64,000 nucleotides of DNA from Athripsodes cinereus (Eukaryota > Arthropoda > Insecta > Trichoptera > Leptoceridae), in NCBI GenBank assembly GCA_947579605.1, contig OX388314.1:28054948-28118947 (forward strand), given 5' to 3'. Below the pieces are notes generated by a model. The model saw nothing but the letters and a program-made list of their open reading frames with translations, was not told the DNA's origin and searched no databases. Of the stretch, positions 1 to 10,236 are shown in pieces. A program made the translations under genes and the position numbers. Position 1 is the stretch's first letter; every line of letters starts with the position of its first letter.

Positions 1-82
1 AGACTTCTATGTGTTTGAATTGCTGAATGAAAAACTATTTTGTTGAATGTAGTCTTCTATGTGTTTGAATTGCTGAATGAAA
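1..82. repeat. Imperfect direct repeat, 32-bp unit twice
   Basis: Bases 1-32 and 51-82 carry the same segment (ag[a/t]cttctatgtgtttgaa and onward) at a 50-bp period with one mismatch. The window edge cuts the left side, so more units may lie upstream. No coding potential is seen. Confidence 0.8.
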
Positions 83-190
83 GGTTTTATAAATATAATG
101 TGATGTATTGCATTTTTGGGCATCAATCAAAAATTTTAAGTCTTTTAAGCATAGCCCACTTATAAGATATGCCGCAATGGAATATTTGTT
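60..190 (+). repeat. SINE-C-like fragment, decayed
   Basis: The end of this stretch (about 153-187) reads 'cccacttataagatatgccg', a decayed version of the SINE-C 3' terminus (consensus CCCCACTTGTGGGATATGCCGTGATGG) seen in better copies such as 38530-38697. The upstream part is too diverged to align by eye. Confidence 0.35.
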
Positions 191-455
191 GAAATAGTTT
201 TTATCGCATAAAGTTTTCACGAATCAAGATGAAGAGATATTTCATTAGGAAACATTTTCTATTCCCTCCATAGCTTTTTCGCTGATATCTCTACGTATAT
301 TATTATTTTCGAGTCTCGGACATTTAATTGAGAGATCCCAAGTTAGACTCCTCCTCGAATTGCTGATCTATTCCATTCTTACAACAAAAACACGTTTCCT
401 TCTAAGAGAAACTCTGGCAAAAGCGTACCCAAGATGATTTTAATGGAGAGCCAGC

Positions 456-1164
456 AACATTGAAGACTCCCTCCCATACCCGGATATCTCAGAAGTCGGG
501 GGACTTCTATTTATCCGCTCCTCTAAGCAAAACTTTTGTCCTCACGGGCGGGCCCTATTGGGCAGCCTGAAGGGCTGGCCGGCCAATACCGCCTCGTGGG
601 AATCTTTTATGCTACATTTACGTCTTCGATGCCCCTATCAGGAGGATAAAATGCAATCATAACCGAATCAAACACAATGAACAACAACAAATAAACAAAG
701 CTCAACAACAAAAACCCAAAAAAAAAAAATGAGAAGCAAGCACAATAATTATCAATGATTATAACAATACAGTATCTAATTTGGACCAGAGGCCGAAATA
801 AGGTGTCCAGAGATTTGTTATTGGGCTTTCAGAAGGTGAGACTCGAGACTCGCCGTTACCAGCGCAATGAAAAGACATTTCCCTCCCAACAGGAACATCC
901 CTCCCATATCTACTCTCCACCAAGGGAGACAGGACGAAACACAACAAATAACGAGTTCGCTCAACAGATCCCGCCGCAAAGGGCAACAATCAATCCCAGA
1001 GATCCCACCGAGAAACCCATGTCTCCACAAATTCCAAAAATGTTCCGAGATTCCGTGGACATTGCAGCACCTCCGCGAAACAAACAGGTCGGGGAGTGTT
1101 CTCGCTCATATTACCTATCATTCTATCCCTAGCATCCATCATCTCGGGGCACTCCCAGCAACAT
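456..1164 (-). mobile_element. R1-like non-LTR retrotransposon, 3' fragment
   Basis: Read on the minus strand this is the C-terminus of a LINE polyprotein (stop at 990-992) followed by a 3' UTR that ends at 'cttcaatgtt' (456-465). A second copy of the 3' UTR lies at 20854-21212 and begins at the same terminal bases. The flanks carry a 10-bp direct repeat, ccagcaacat (451-460 and 1155-1164). Five of those bases (aacat) also belong to the element's own 3' end, which suggests microhomology used for priming. The 3' UTR contains a GC-rich palindromic segment near 545-600. Confidence 0.7.
990..1154 (-). pseudogene. C-terminal fragment of R1-like LINE polyprotein
   Basis: The minus-strand frame reads CWECPEMMDARDRMIGN, continues through FAEVLQCPRN and LEFVETWVSRWDLWD, and ends in a stop at 990-992. 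A C-x2-C pair followed by an 'L.....f..F+..i' tail is what I expect at the extreme C-terminus of R1/Jockey-type ORF2 proteins. Everything upstream (RT, endonuclease) is absent: the insertion is 5'-truncated at the target duplication. An overlapping 125-codon plus-strand frame at 755-1132 is antisense to this and is not called. Confidence 0.55.
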
Positions 1165-1283
1165 AGTAAAAGTAAAATTGTTCACAAACTTAAATAATAT
1201 TTTTGCCTGATTTCGTACTCTTTTCCCGATTATATGGGGGGGGGCAGCTGGATCACATGTTTCTCCTCTGGGTACGCCCATGA

Positions 1284-1723
1284 TATCTGGGGTGTATTTA
1301 GGTTAACTTCAAACCCGGATTCATGAATAGTTTGGTAGCAACCAATATCTATTTTAGAAAAAAATGACATATAGGAGGTTTCGTAAAACTACCGACAAAA
1401 TTTTGTAACACTATTTGTTATATAAGTTAGAGTGTTTTACAGGGTTTTAGACTAGGTATATGTAGAACAAATTATTTCAAAAGGAAATATCTCACTTTGT
1501 AATAATTAATTAGGTAGGCACTTTAATATATTATAAGGTATTGTTCTCTTTAAGTAAATAATATATATTCTTAGTAATTTAGATGTGTTGGTTTTAAAAT
1601 TTTAGAATATCTGATTACTAAATCTCCATAAAAATCTATGTACAGGTAGGTACTGATTTTAAAGCAGGTACTTTGAATAACTTTGTGAAAGTTCATTTTC
1701 ATAGTATTAAATTATATTTGAAA
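1284..1723. other. AT-rich stretch, no feature seen
   Basis: No open frame, repeat or splice-bounded exon could be supported. Short 'aggtaggtacc'-type motifs, common throughout the window, recur here. Confidence 0.5.
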
Positions 1724-1970
1724 TAAAACACTGTATTACTTTCACTATGAACAATATCTGACTCAGAGGCCTTTCAGGTAGACACTCATCATCCGTGCGT
1801 TTTTATTAGAAAGTCACTAATAAAAACTTTCTTCACTCTTTAATAAGTGTATAAATGATACCGTTCTCTAATTATTAATACCGACTTAGTTGGAAGACGT
1901 CGCATTCTAACGATAAACTCGATTTCTGTACATTGAATTGTATAACTGCTATTTTAATCTATCTATCTAT

Positions 1971-2435
1971 ACCCTCACGCCGTGTCCCAGGAGGGGTAGG
2001 CAGAGAGAACTGAACGCCATATAGATTTATCCTTACAAACTTCTTTCGCTTCCTTAACATTCATCCAGTTTCTCATACATGTTCGCCGATTTCTCTTACT
2101 CAACACGCGGCCGTCCTTTAGGATTTGATCCACGTGCTCAAGCCACGAGGTTCTTGGCCGTCCGCGCTTCCTCACGCTTCCTCTTTCAGACAAATACATC
2201 CTCTTCGTCATTCTTTCATCTTGCATTCGCTCAATATGTCCAAACCATCGTAACTTATTTACACGCATTCTATCCACAACACTCTTCTCGCATCCACTCA
2301 TTCTCCTGATATCCTCATTCTTCACTCTATCCCGCAATGTTTTACCAACCATTCTTCTTAGTGAACGCATCTCCACGGCATTTATTCCACTCTCGTCTTT
2401 CTTCAACCACGTCCACGTTTCACTTGCATACATAA
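1971..2435 (-). mobile_element. RTE-like LINE, 5'-truncated (RTE-1 family)
   Basis: This is the 3' end of a non-LTR retrotransposon. It ends in the family's terminal module (ctacccctcctgggacacgg, then CGTGAGGGTATAG) and a TAGA repeat tail on the minus strand (about 1955-1975). It matches 61395-62115 closely over its whole length. It is inserted inside the TA-flanked element at 1726-2587. Confidence 0.75.
1975..2433 (-). pseudogene. RTE-like RT C-terminal fragment, open frame
   Basis: The 152-codon frame encodes the region downstream of the RT catalytic core. Motifs are YASETWTW (residues 2-9), MRSLRRMVGKTLRDRV, a KLRWFGHIERM box, RKRGRPRTSWL, and IWRSVLSAYPSW at the C-terminus. These are characteristic of the tail of RTE/CR1-like RT proteins. 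About 11 of 152 residues differ from the matching part of 61418-62110. There is no catalytic YADD segment, so it cannot be an active RT. The lack of stops over 152 codons suggests a recent insertion rather than selection. Confidence 0.7.
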
Positions 2436-2589
2436 GTTATTTTAATGATACTTTATATTGATTTAAAATAATTATTGTTATCAATGTACAGTGAAGAAAA
2501 AATAAATAACTAATAAACTGCTGATAAGTGTCTAGCTAAAAGGCCTCTGAGCCAAATATTGTTCATAGTGAAAGTAATGCAGTGTTTTA

Positions 2590-2722
2590 CCATAGACATA
2601 CTAGACCTGCAATTCAGTACATTATTGCGGAATATTCATGTTCCAACTTAGCGCATTAATAATAACAATAATAATATTATGCTGTCTCACTCTATATCAT
2701 TAAGATGATAATGGTTATGCGC
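2590..2722. repeat. Unnamed dispersed repeat, second copy at 19258-19390
   Basis: The segment beginning 'ccatagacatacta' and continuing through 'cgcattaataataacaata' recurs with modest divergence at 19258-19390, inside the 1.69-kb TA-flanked element. The TA-flanked element at 1726-2587 appears to have inserted at the left edge of this copy. Confidence 0.55.
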
Positions 2723-3735
2723 TGTCTAACAAACCGTCTCAATGGACGCTGGTTTAAAATTGGCTGTAAAATTTGATCGGCTGTAGGACCGATTTTTTCT
2801 TTGAATTACCTATCTAATATATCTTTGTGTTTTACTTTAAATCTATGTAGGTATACCTTTAAGATCTCTGCAACCAATATGTGATTTAAATGCATGTCAT
2901 TGACATATTTTATAAAATTTTGTTATGTCATATATCTGACAGTGTACTCAAGCTTATCTGCCTCCCACGTTGGGTTCTCCTAATGATATCTACAGGAGCC
3001 TTTAGGTATAAAGTTCTCTGTGGCTACTTAGGGATGGGAGCCTTGGAAAGAGATTGTGAGCTTGAGTCATTCTATATGTCTATAATGGGGTGCAGCATTG
3101 TCTCTTTTGCTGCTCACTTTTTAACTTCCTAGATGTATTTTTGTACCTGATAGTAAATCGTTCATCTAGTGGGAATAATAGTCGACCATTATTTACAGCT
3201 TGGTTATGATTTTTTGACACTTAATATTAGTCACCAATTTAGTTTTCTATTACACGAATAGTGTTAGAGTCAGACCCAATTAAAATATTTCCTTTAAATT
3301 TTGAAGTCAAAAATTCACATTTGCAAGTTTTCTACGAGTAACCTTTTTATGTTACATCAATATCTCTTTGATATGTTTGTATGTTGTAGAAAAGGTATCA
3401 AATATATTTTTTTTATTACAGTAATATATTACAATATAAAAAATTAATTACCTACCCACATTATTTGTGAAGCTAATATGAAAATTAAGCACATCAAACA
3501 TCTGTAAAAATCATAAAAATCTTATTTGTGTTTCATTGCAATAAACATTCAAACGAAATTACCAACGTTGCTCTGTATTTGAATTCTCATGTTGATAAAA
3601 TAATTATACTTTCATTTAATTTAGTCATGAAAATGATTGTGTATTTAAAAAAATAGCCTTATTGTGCAAGTGGTCAAAGTTAGTATTTTTCGATATAGAA
3701 GATAATAAAAACGAAGAGATTTATCCAGTAATAGT
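2723..3735. other. No recognised gene
   Basis: An 80-codon plus-strand frame at 2890-3132 covers a less AT-rich patch (about 2950-3130), but it has no recognisable motif and no convincing splice signals. The rest is AT-rich without supported features. Confidence 0.4.
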
Positions 3736-3739
3736 ATCT

Positions 3740-3785
3740 TCTTCTTCTTCTCTACGTGTCTTGTCGGGTCCCCCGACGTTGAGGA
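3740..3785 (-). mobile_element. Short RTE-like 3' fragment (BovB-like family)
   Basis: The stretch 'cttgtcgggtcccccgacg' matches the 3' end of the RT tail better preserved at 36640-36810. Too short to say more. Confidence 0.35.
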
Positions 3786-3828
3786 ATAGTATAATAAACT
3801 TAAATTTATAAATATTCTTTATTTTCTA

Positions 3829-4235
3829 GTGCCACTTTGTGGAATTACATTAAAAAAGATTAGGTATATTTATTTATTAGGTGTCGAAACAAGAGCAAAC
3901 ACGGTACGAACAAAAAACCTACTAAGAACATCAGAGATGAAAACATTACGTGCTATTGCGGGCAAAACTCTCAGAGACAGAATAAGAAATACTGAGATTA
4001 GGAACATAATATATGCAACACGGAGGACATTGTAAGATGGAGTAGGAAAATGAGACGATTCTGGAGAGACCATGTAGATCGGATGGCTGAAAACAGAATC
4101 GTACATAGTTATATGTAGCTGCTTAGGAAACACCAGTCGGTTCACGTCCCCGAGGAAGACCACCAAAACGATGGAAAGATAGCTGGTCTTCAGTATCACA
4201 AGAGGCGTCAACTTCTGAACTAACAGATCGATGAT
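3829..4235 (+). mobile_element. LINE RT C-terminal remnant, frameshifted
   Basis: The first frame (3829-4032) contains MKTLRAIAGKTLRDRIRNTE, the same block as MRSLRRMVGKTLRDRVKNED in the RTE-1 copies. Downstream, shifted frames give RRFWRDHVDRM and RPPKRW, the usual spacing for a LINE RT tail. It is too divergent to belong to RTE-1. Stops and frameshifts show it is dead. Confidence 0.55.
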
Positions 4236-4239
4236 CTAC

Positions 4240-4400
4240 ATCAAGAGGAAGAAGAAGAAAGTATATTTAAAATTAAATTTAAAAAAACTGTTTCATTCCA
4301 CTATGAGAATTATCCGCTATTCTCACAAAGGAATGAAACAAGTGTTTTGTATTTTAATTTTAAATATAATCTTTCATAATTTATATTTTAAAAAGCGATT
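4240..4400. repeat. Foldback repeat (F2 family)
   Basis: Inverted segments 'tttcattccactatgagaat' (4290-4309) and 'attctcacaaaggaatgaaa' (4319-4338), with flanking AT-rich arms, form a hairpin. The same motif (cattccactatgag, and its inverse) forms the arms of the larger foldback at 23217-23470. Confidence 0.5.
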
Positions 4401-5015
4401 TACTTCTTTTAAATTATTTTTGATTTGATTAAATATGCAAACCATGAGATTAAAGTAAATTAATAAGGTTACTATGAAAAAGTTTGAAAACATAAAATTT
4501 AGTGCTATAAAACAATTTAAAGCATTTTTGTGTTATTGTGTTTATTATAATGTCGAGTAATACAATTGGTTTAATTTATCATATTTTCAAATTAATGTAT
4601 TCTTGTATGTCTCACAAAACATTTAAAATGCGAAAATAAAAATTCACGACCGTTACAAACACACAGATTTACATTTTTAACAATAAATTCAGTTTATCGT
4701 AAGATAATAATAATAGTAATTTTACTGCTTCGTACGGTTGCAAAACAAAACATTCAAACTCCATAATAATAATATGTAAAACCTCATAGGTACTATTCCT
4801 CCATTCATTTCTCAGTCGTAAACCTGGTGGGTGTTTTATGATAATAAGTAAATTATGTAATACTTACATTTATGCCATTAATATCTACTAAGTTAAAAAC
4901 CTGAGGTTTCAAGTTTTTTTGAAATCTTCTTTTTCTACCTGACACTGTGCCAACTTACTGCCGCTGAAGACTGTTGGCGTCGGCTCTTTACGTTCTAAGG
5001 TTATATAATATTCTT
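4401..5015. other. AT-rich stretch, no feature seen
   Basis: No supported gene or repeat was found. Confidence 0.45.
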
Positions 5016-5022
5016 TTGTTCC

Positions 5023-5292
5023 CTACTTATTTTCCTCAACGTATGACTCGGTATGATTATAAATCTTAACCCATGTGGGCTGCGTCGTATCCTCCACAGT
5101 CTTGGCTCCAGTGTTCATCATCTCCAGTCCTGCTTCATGCTGGATATCCTGCAGGTCCCCACTATTTTTTCCCCCTAATATGTCATCTTCATCCAGGCCA
5201 TTTCTCTGCATGATTCTGTTAGATTGTGTCGTCATCCAGGTATTCTTTGGTCTCCCTCTTGATGGATGTCGAGGAAGATTTATCGACGTCAT
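5023..5292 (-). pseudogene. Possible LINE RT C-terminal fragment
   Basis: The 89-codon frame opens with RHPSRGRPKNTWMTTQSNRI. This resembles the 'RGRP-K-TW' box that precedes the end of many RTE/CR1-type RT proteins, and LDEDDI follows where 'da.dr.kWR' is usual. The C-terminal half is unlike anything I recognise. A chance open frame or a host-derived exon cannot be excluded. Confidence 0.35.
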
Positions 5293-5680
5293 TTTGTTAA
5301 ATATTTATTTATTTATTTATTTTTATTTACAAAAACAATTTTTAAAAGATAAGTCACTAATGTCTACCTAACTGGGCATGAGCCCGTACCAAGGTAGACT
5401 GTGTATGAATATGTTGTGTTATGGTGGTCTCCACCTTATGTGCCCATACCATTTTAGTTACCTCTCTTCTAGCTTGCTTTTCTAGATTTCGTTTATCCTG
5501 TCACACACGTAAAACTTATTAAATGTTATATTTATTTTTTTTCATATGGCATAATAAATTGTTTTGTTCAATATAAGGTACTACAAGGTGGCGGCTTACG
5601 TCGGTCTCTCTTATGGGCCATCTGTAAGGAAAAGCGAATGGTTATTTCAGCATAATCCTTAATCACAGTACTTACCTTCT
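5293..5680. other. No recognised gene
   Basis: The stretch holds a TTTA-type microsatellite (about 5303-5325) and a GC-richer patch (5370-5470) without a frame. It may be the untranslated part of the element at 5023-5292. Confidence 0.35.
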
Positions 5681-5842
5681 GGCCCGTAGTCAAAACACAT
5701 TTTAGCGTTACGTTTTCGTTCGAATATAGACGACGTTGCGAGAAAGAATCAATTTTCGTAGCTGTCAATTTTAACTACGAAAGTTGACACTTTCTCGCAA
5801 CGTCATCTATATTTGAACGAAAATGTGTTTTGACTACGGGCC
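5681..5842. mobile_element. Foldback MITE with GGCC ends (core-sharing family)
   Basis: This is an almost complete palindrome. The left arm starts GGCCCGTAGTCAAAACACAT (5681) and the right arm ends with its inverse (5842). The centre carries 'tcaattttcgta...tacgaaagttgacactttctcgcaac', a core shared with 9767-9973 and 26474-26662. The outer arm resembles 26474-26662 (GGCCTAGTCAAAACACAT). The target duplication is unclear. Confidence 0.7.
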
Positions 5843-5907
5843 CCTTTAATTAAGTAAGCTAGTGAACTTGTTGAACAAAATTTGTACTTTTGTACTTTTG
5901 TATTTTT

Positions 5908-6840
5908 GTATTTTTTTTTTACGCGGCGGCAGAATTGCCATCCACACTTCTCAGCATTATACAACCAGATAATTCTCCATATGATCAGTCATGATCACAC
6001 AAAAACTTAACAGTCTAATGCCGGGAAAAATTCACCTATCCAGATATACAGGATATCAAAGGATTAGGCTCAAAACGCGGGATCAAAATACCAGCATTGT
6101 GCCTGAAATATCTGTGTTTAGAAACTTTTTTACAATATTACAAGTGTTTATTACAATAGATTTTTGAATTTTAATGTACAAATTAACCGGTAAATCTAAT
6201 TTTTGTAAATTATTTATTAAAGATTTCGGAGTTACCCCTGTAGCTGACATGACTAAAGGTATTATATAAACGGACCTAGAATGCCAAATATTTTTTATTT
6301 CTCCTGCTAGTTCTGTATATTTACGTATTTTTTCTGCGACGGTTGTTTGTATATTATGTGTATTTGGGACAGCGATGTCGATTAGGTACGTTATTTTATT
6401 ACGTTTATCATGTAATACTAAATCGGGTCTATTATGATGTATTTGTCTATCTGTTATTATGGTTTTATCATAATAGAGCCTATAATTTTGATTTTCTAAT
6501 ACCTGTTCCGGGTTGTATTTATAATAAGGTATTACATTATTTGAGTTTAAAAGATTATGTTTAATAGCTAAATTTTGATGTATAATTTTTGCTACATGAT
6601 TATGTCTATAAGTATACTCAGTTTGAGCGAGAGTGGAACAACCCGAAACTATGTGTTGAATTGTTTCCGGTTTGGCCAGACATTTAAATATTGTATTATT
6701 ATTGTTTTTAAAATTACTTTGACTTTTTAAGAAAATTTTAACTTTTGCTTTTTTTCTCAAGACTAAGACATTTCTGGTAAGAGTGGAATCTTTGCTGGTC
6801 CACATGTTGAGTGTATTAATTGTTAACATATTGTGTTATG
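5908..6840 (-). mobile_element. RLE-type (R2-like) non-LTR retrotransposon, 3' fragment
   Basis: It comprises the ORF fragment at 6083-6829 plus a 3' UTR running to an A-rich end after 'ttctgccgccgcgtaaaaaa' on the minus strand. The same 3' UTR occurs at 40845-41005. The 5' part of the element is missing. Confidence 0.65.
6083..6829 (-). pseudogene. C-terminal zinc finger and restriction-like endonuclease of an R2-like LINE
   Basis: The 248-codon frame has a Cys/His finger (C50, H59, C64, H76 in KPETIQHIVSGC...RHNHVA). A segment with RPD (134-136), D151 and an E/K-rich helix (AEKIRKYTELAGEIK, 165-179) follows. This order, a finger and then PD-(D/E)xK-like RLE residues, marks the C-terminus of R2-type LINEs, which nick target DNA with an RLE instead of an APE endonuclease. 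The usual first Cys of the CCHC finger is not seen, and no RT domain lies upstream. It is therefore a 5'-truncated, inactive copy whose frame happens to be open. Confidence 0.65.
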
Positions 6841-6844
6841 ACTG

Positions 6845-7520
6845 TTTGATTCTTTAATATTGTAAAAATAAAAAATAAAAAAATAATAATAATTGGCATC
6901 TCCATGCCAAATACATAGCTGAATTTAAGAAGTTTTACAGGACTTAATGACATTTTGGAACACAAAGAAACAGACACGCTTTATTTAACAAAATACATAA
7001 ATCGTGAAAAAAAAACTTCTGCATTCAAGACTGTTGCACAAGTTCGTATGATAAACTCCAATGCACATTATTAAATAAATTTTATTTATGAGTAAGTAAG
7101 CTATGTAAAATTATTTATGTTGGATTATAATATCGTACAACATTAAGTACCTACCTAAATTATGGATATCTAGGTACGGTGCAAATTCATAAAACAAACA
7201 ATATAATATGTATTATTTCCCTCGCTACTGGCGGGTTTATTGCCAACGAACGCCTCGTAAAAATTACACGCTCAATTTATAAGGCTTAAAAATAACACCA
7301 ACAGCGACTGCTAAAACAATAATAAATGAGAAAAATGATAATAAATATATTGCCTCTGTGTAACGAGGTGTTTTTATGTACAATTTATTGTACCATGTCG
7401 TGTATTGTGATAGATTTTATATGGGTTTTATCAATTTCCCTCATTCAATTACTATTTTTTCTTTTATTTATGTATATAAAATAAAATAATATATATATTG
7501 TACATTTTTAAAGAAGTATA
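6845..7520. other. AT-rich stretch, no feature seen
   Basis: No supported gene. The run 'aaaaataaaaaaataataat' at about 6866-6890 may be the tail of a neighbouring retroelement. Confidence 0.4.
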
Positions 7521-7739
7521 AATGGCGGGTTTATTTCCTGCAAGTAATTTGTGACAACCAACCAGTTATACAACTGAGACATATACTTTCAACTCAAAAA
7601 CAACACTTATGTGATACAGAATAAAAACCAGACATATGTACATAGGTACATTCACATATAGACAAAAAGTTTACAATACACATAAATAAGATGTAAAGGG
7701 ATGGGAAAAAAGAAAAGAAAAGGGTCAAAGCTCAAGATG

Positions 7740-8110
7740 GATCATATGTATGTTGGATGATTTATTTGGCGCCGTTTGATGGAGCATCCATCTCAAGAGC
7801 GCGGGAAATTATGTTGGAAGAGCGAGCTCTTCAACTTGCTCCTGAACGTTGTTATCGATTGTTTTTTTGCGGAGGTTCTCGGGGAGTCGGTTCCAGATGA
7901 CGGGTTCTGCGACGCCAAAAGCCCTATCATAGAAGCATGACTTGTTTGCTCTATTGTTTTCGTCCAGCATGTTGGTGGATGTCTTAGCTGAGCGTAGAGG
8001 TCTTCTTGCAGGTGTTTTGAGAACACAGAGCTCAGAAAGTGACTGAGGTGACATATTGTTCAAAGTCTTGTAAACTACAAAAAACGTAAATGTTTTCAAA
8101 ACAAAAAACA
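7740..8110 (-). mobile_element. CR1/L2-type LINE, C-terminal fragment
   Basis: The minus-strand frame (7809-8111) reads LSELCVLKTPARRPLRSAKT, then CFYDRAFGVAEPVIWNRLPENLRK. The 'RAF.va.P..WN.LP..lR' signature is typical of the extreme C-terminus of L2/CR1-group RT proteins. A second, frameshifted reading overlaps it. The 3' end is 'gcgccaaataaatcatccaa' (about 7745-7775). A sister copy at 13680-14075 has the same protein and 3' end. Confidence 0.65.
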
Positions 8111-8480
8111 CTTTTCAGTTTTCGTCGCTGAAAACAAGATATCAAATATTTTTGTTGTGTGGGTTTTTGTTTTCTTTTTTATACTTTCCAAACAGCAATT
8201 TTCATAAAACAACAAACCGCAATACATTATACGCTGTAAGTTTTATTATTTTTGAATAGATATCTCAGCAATATGTGAAAGTGAAAATTCGATATACATA
8301 TTTAGAAAATAAACACTATCTATCATTCTAAGACATAATGCAAAAAAATACATTTTCACCAAATATAAAATTGCATCGCCGATCGGTATCCAACTTTTTG
8401 ACGATCATCCGTGTCTTACACACGAAATTGTTAATAACGGATATAACAGGTATAAATTTATAATATGGACAATTTGTAAA
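8111..8480. other. No recognised gene
   Basis: AT-rich, no supported feature. Confidence 0.4.
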
Positions 8481-8835
8481 GCGCCGTTTACTCATAACAT
8501 GATCTCAAGGGCGCCGTATACCACGTCAATCACCCGATACACCCAGCAAAAGGTGCGTCTTCAGCCCTCTCTTAAAGCTCTCTCCATTCACCTCCTCCCA
8601 TAGACACAGAGGCAGCTTGTTCCAGCATCTGGGACCCGCAACACTAAACGCCCTATCTCCAAAACCTGTTCTGCGATATCGAGATTTGTATTACTTGGAC
8701 CACCTATCTCCCAGCCCACGCCCACTCTGGCACCTTCGAAGCATCCAATGATCCTCCAGAACCTGAGAGCTTCAAAAAGTCGATAGACAAGTTCCCAGAA
8801 AGAAGGAAGCCCAAGCACACCCAGATGTAGGTATG
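8480..8835 (-). mobile_element. CR1/L2-type LINE, decayed C-terminal fragment
   Basis: With frameshifts, the minus strand gives GDRAFSVAGPRCWNKLPLCL and FKRGLKTHLL. The 3' end (gcgcccttgagatcatgtta, then aacggcgctttacaaattgt) resembles the other L2-like copies. The 76- and 62-codon open frames here are in the wrong phase. Confidence 0.55.
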
Positions 8836-9288
8836 TACAAAAATTACAATTACAAAATTGATGTCAAACTTACACACTGAAAACCTACGCACTAAAAAGA
8901 AGTGTGAAATTAATGCTCAAAATGAAACAAAAGTGAAGCAAAGTAACAGAATTTGGTAATTTGGATCGTGTCGTGTTGACTGAAAATAAATTCAAACATG
9001 GTATTAGTTAAGTCGCGGGTAAATTTGAGTATTCCATGCAATTCTTATAATGTAAAAAAGGCTTAAAATATCGACAATAAGTTGTACAGTAAAGCAAAAA
9101 CAATCATAAAAAAACTGCTGAAAAAGTTGGAAGAGAAAATTGTATCTACACAATAGAATTTATCCTGAAAAAATATATTGAAAAAGCAGTTGGGGTTTTA
9201 TGTAAAAACTCTGTCGACATTGTAAGAAATACATTTAAAATATATATCTTTGTTTTTATTTGTAGTACAGATATTTTCAATTTATATT
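8836..9288. other. AT-rich stretch, no feature seen
   Basis: No supported gene or repeat. Confidence 0.4.
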
Positions 9289-9289
9289 A

Positions 9290-9425
9290 AAAAAAGTGTC
9301 GTTGGTGTTACATGTATATGTGTTTAGTGCATTGTAGGTATATATGTGTATCGTCGCGTTAGTACCCATAATACAAGATTCATCTTAGTTTGGGACTAGC
9401 TCGATCTGTGTGAATTGTCTAAAAA
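9290..9425 (+). mobile_element. SINE-A, 5'-truncated
   Basis: It contains the SINE-A 3' body ('gttacatgtatatgtg', 'gtatcgtcgcgttagtaccc', 'gactagctcgatctgtgtg') without the tRNA-like head. The body matches the full copies at 18521 and 49545. Confidence 0.65.
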
Positions 9426-9766
9426 AATAAACTTGAACGAATTACGTAGGTAAACGTTGATTTTATAGAAAATAAGTAGATAATAGTAATAATAAAATAA
9501 TAATTAAACAAAACCATTATAATCAAAAATTATTTTCTTTTTTGTAAATTTAACTGGAAGACATTGCCTCAAGGCAATAAGTTCGCTTTTGGTATAAATT
9601 TATTTTGACAGTAAGTGCTTATATTTATTAGTTTTTCAGAACGTATCTAAGTACACTACATAGGTTCCATTTACTTTTAATGTTTTAATGAACACGAGCT
9701 AACCTGGACAATGTCTCTTTAAACATTCAATAAAGTTTAGGAAAAAAGCAATTGTTCTAGACAGCG
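9426..9766. other. No gene; degenerate T-tail trace
   Basis: Bases 9552-9600 ('ggaagacattgcctcaaggc') look like a diverged T-tail start, as does 43203-43222. The remainder is AT-rich. Confidence 0.3.
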
Positions 9767-9973
9767 CAGAGGCCTGAGTCAACAACACACTATCGCGTCA
9801 CGTTCCCGCTCCGCTAGCGTTCGGGTGCAGACGATGGTGCGCCAAAGTGTTAATTTTCGTAACTACTGTGTATCTTAGCAACGAAATTGACACTTGCTTG
9901 CAACATCGTCTGCACCCGAACGCTAGCGGAGCGGGAACGTGACGCGATAGTGTGTTGTTGACTCAGGCCTCTG
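9767..9973. mobile_element. Foldback MITE with 70-bp perfect arms
   Basis: The arms begin CAGAGGCCTGAGTCAACAAC and stay perfectly inverted for about 70 bp, including a GC-rich block (gttcccgctccgctagcg). The loop carries the AATTTTCGTA / TACGAAATTGACACTT core shared with 5681-5842 and 26474-26662. The flanks are gacagcg (9760-9766) and gaccgcg (9974-9980), a possible 7-bp target duplication with one mismatch. Confidence 0.75.
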
Positions 9974-9987
9974 GACCGCGAAGCCTT

Positions 9988-10236
9988 CACTGAGAAAAAA
10001 ACTCACAACGAATATGCTATCAGATTAGGATCAGAGATAGTACAAACGATTTATTAGTACGAATCTATAATATTAACTTTTCGCAAACAAATCATTGGTA
10101 AATTTTCTTACGATTTGTTTACGAAAAGTTAACATTTTAGATTCGTACTAATGAATCGTTTGTACCATCTCTGGTCCTAATCTGATAGTACGTACCAATG
10201 ATTTGTTGTGAAATTTCGTAAGTATTTTTCTCAGTG
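9988..10236. mobile_element. CACTGAG foldback MITE
   Basis: It starts CACTGAGAAAAAA and ends TTTTTCTCAGTG, with long inverted arms (for example 'tctgatagtacgtaccaatg' on the right arm). It shares about 75 bp of its terminal sequence with the left end of 18670-20360, so it appears to be two left ends of that family joined head to head. TA follows the right end; the left flank is TT. Confidence 0.7.

Larger units (their letters stand above)
423..1283. mobile_element. DNA element with GCGTACCCA ends, split by an R1-like LINE
   Basis: The left end reads 'gcgtacccaaga' (425-436). The right end, at about 1270-1280, reads 'gggtacgccc', its inverse. The interior (about 437-455 and 1165-1265) includes a G tract at 1236-1244. 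Similar termini occur at 22624, 23690, 47212 and 48630. The superfamily is not assigned because no target duplication could be fixed. Most of the length between the ends is the LINE inserted at 456-1164. Confidence 0.4.
1726..2587. mobile_element. TA-flanked DNA element with ~60-bp inverted ends
   Basis: Arms at 1726-1786 and 2527-2587 are near-perfect inverted repeats (outer bases AAACACTGTATTACTTTC versus AAACACTGCATTACTTTC). Each end is followed by TA, which fits a Tc1/mariner-type TA duplication. No transposase frame remains. The interior holds a T-tail fragment (about 1885-1945) and a minus-strand RTE-like insertion (1971-2435), so the element is a non-autonomous carrier or was gutted by later insertions. 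Confidence 0.6.

Noticed and set aside
755..1132. 125-codon plus-strand open frame
   Set aside because: It is antisense to the R1-like LINE C-terminus and 3' UTR on the minus strand, and its composition is basic and low-information.
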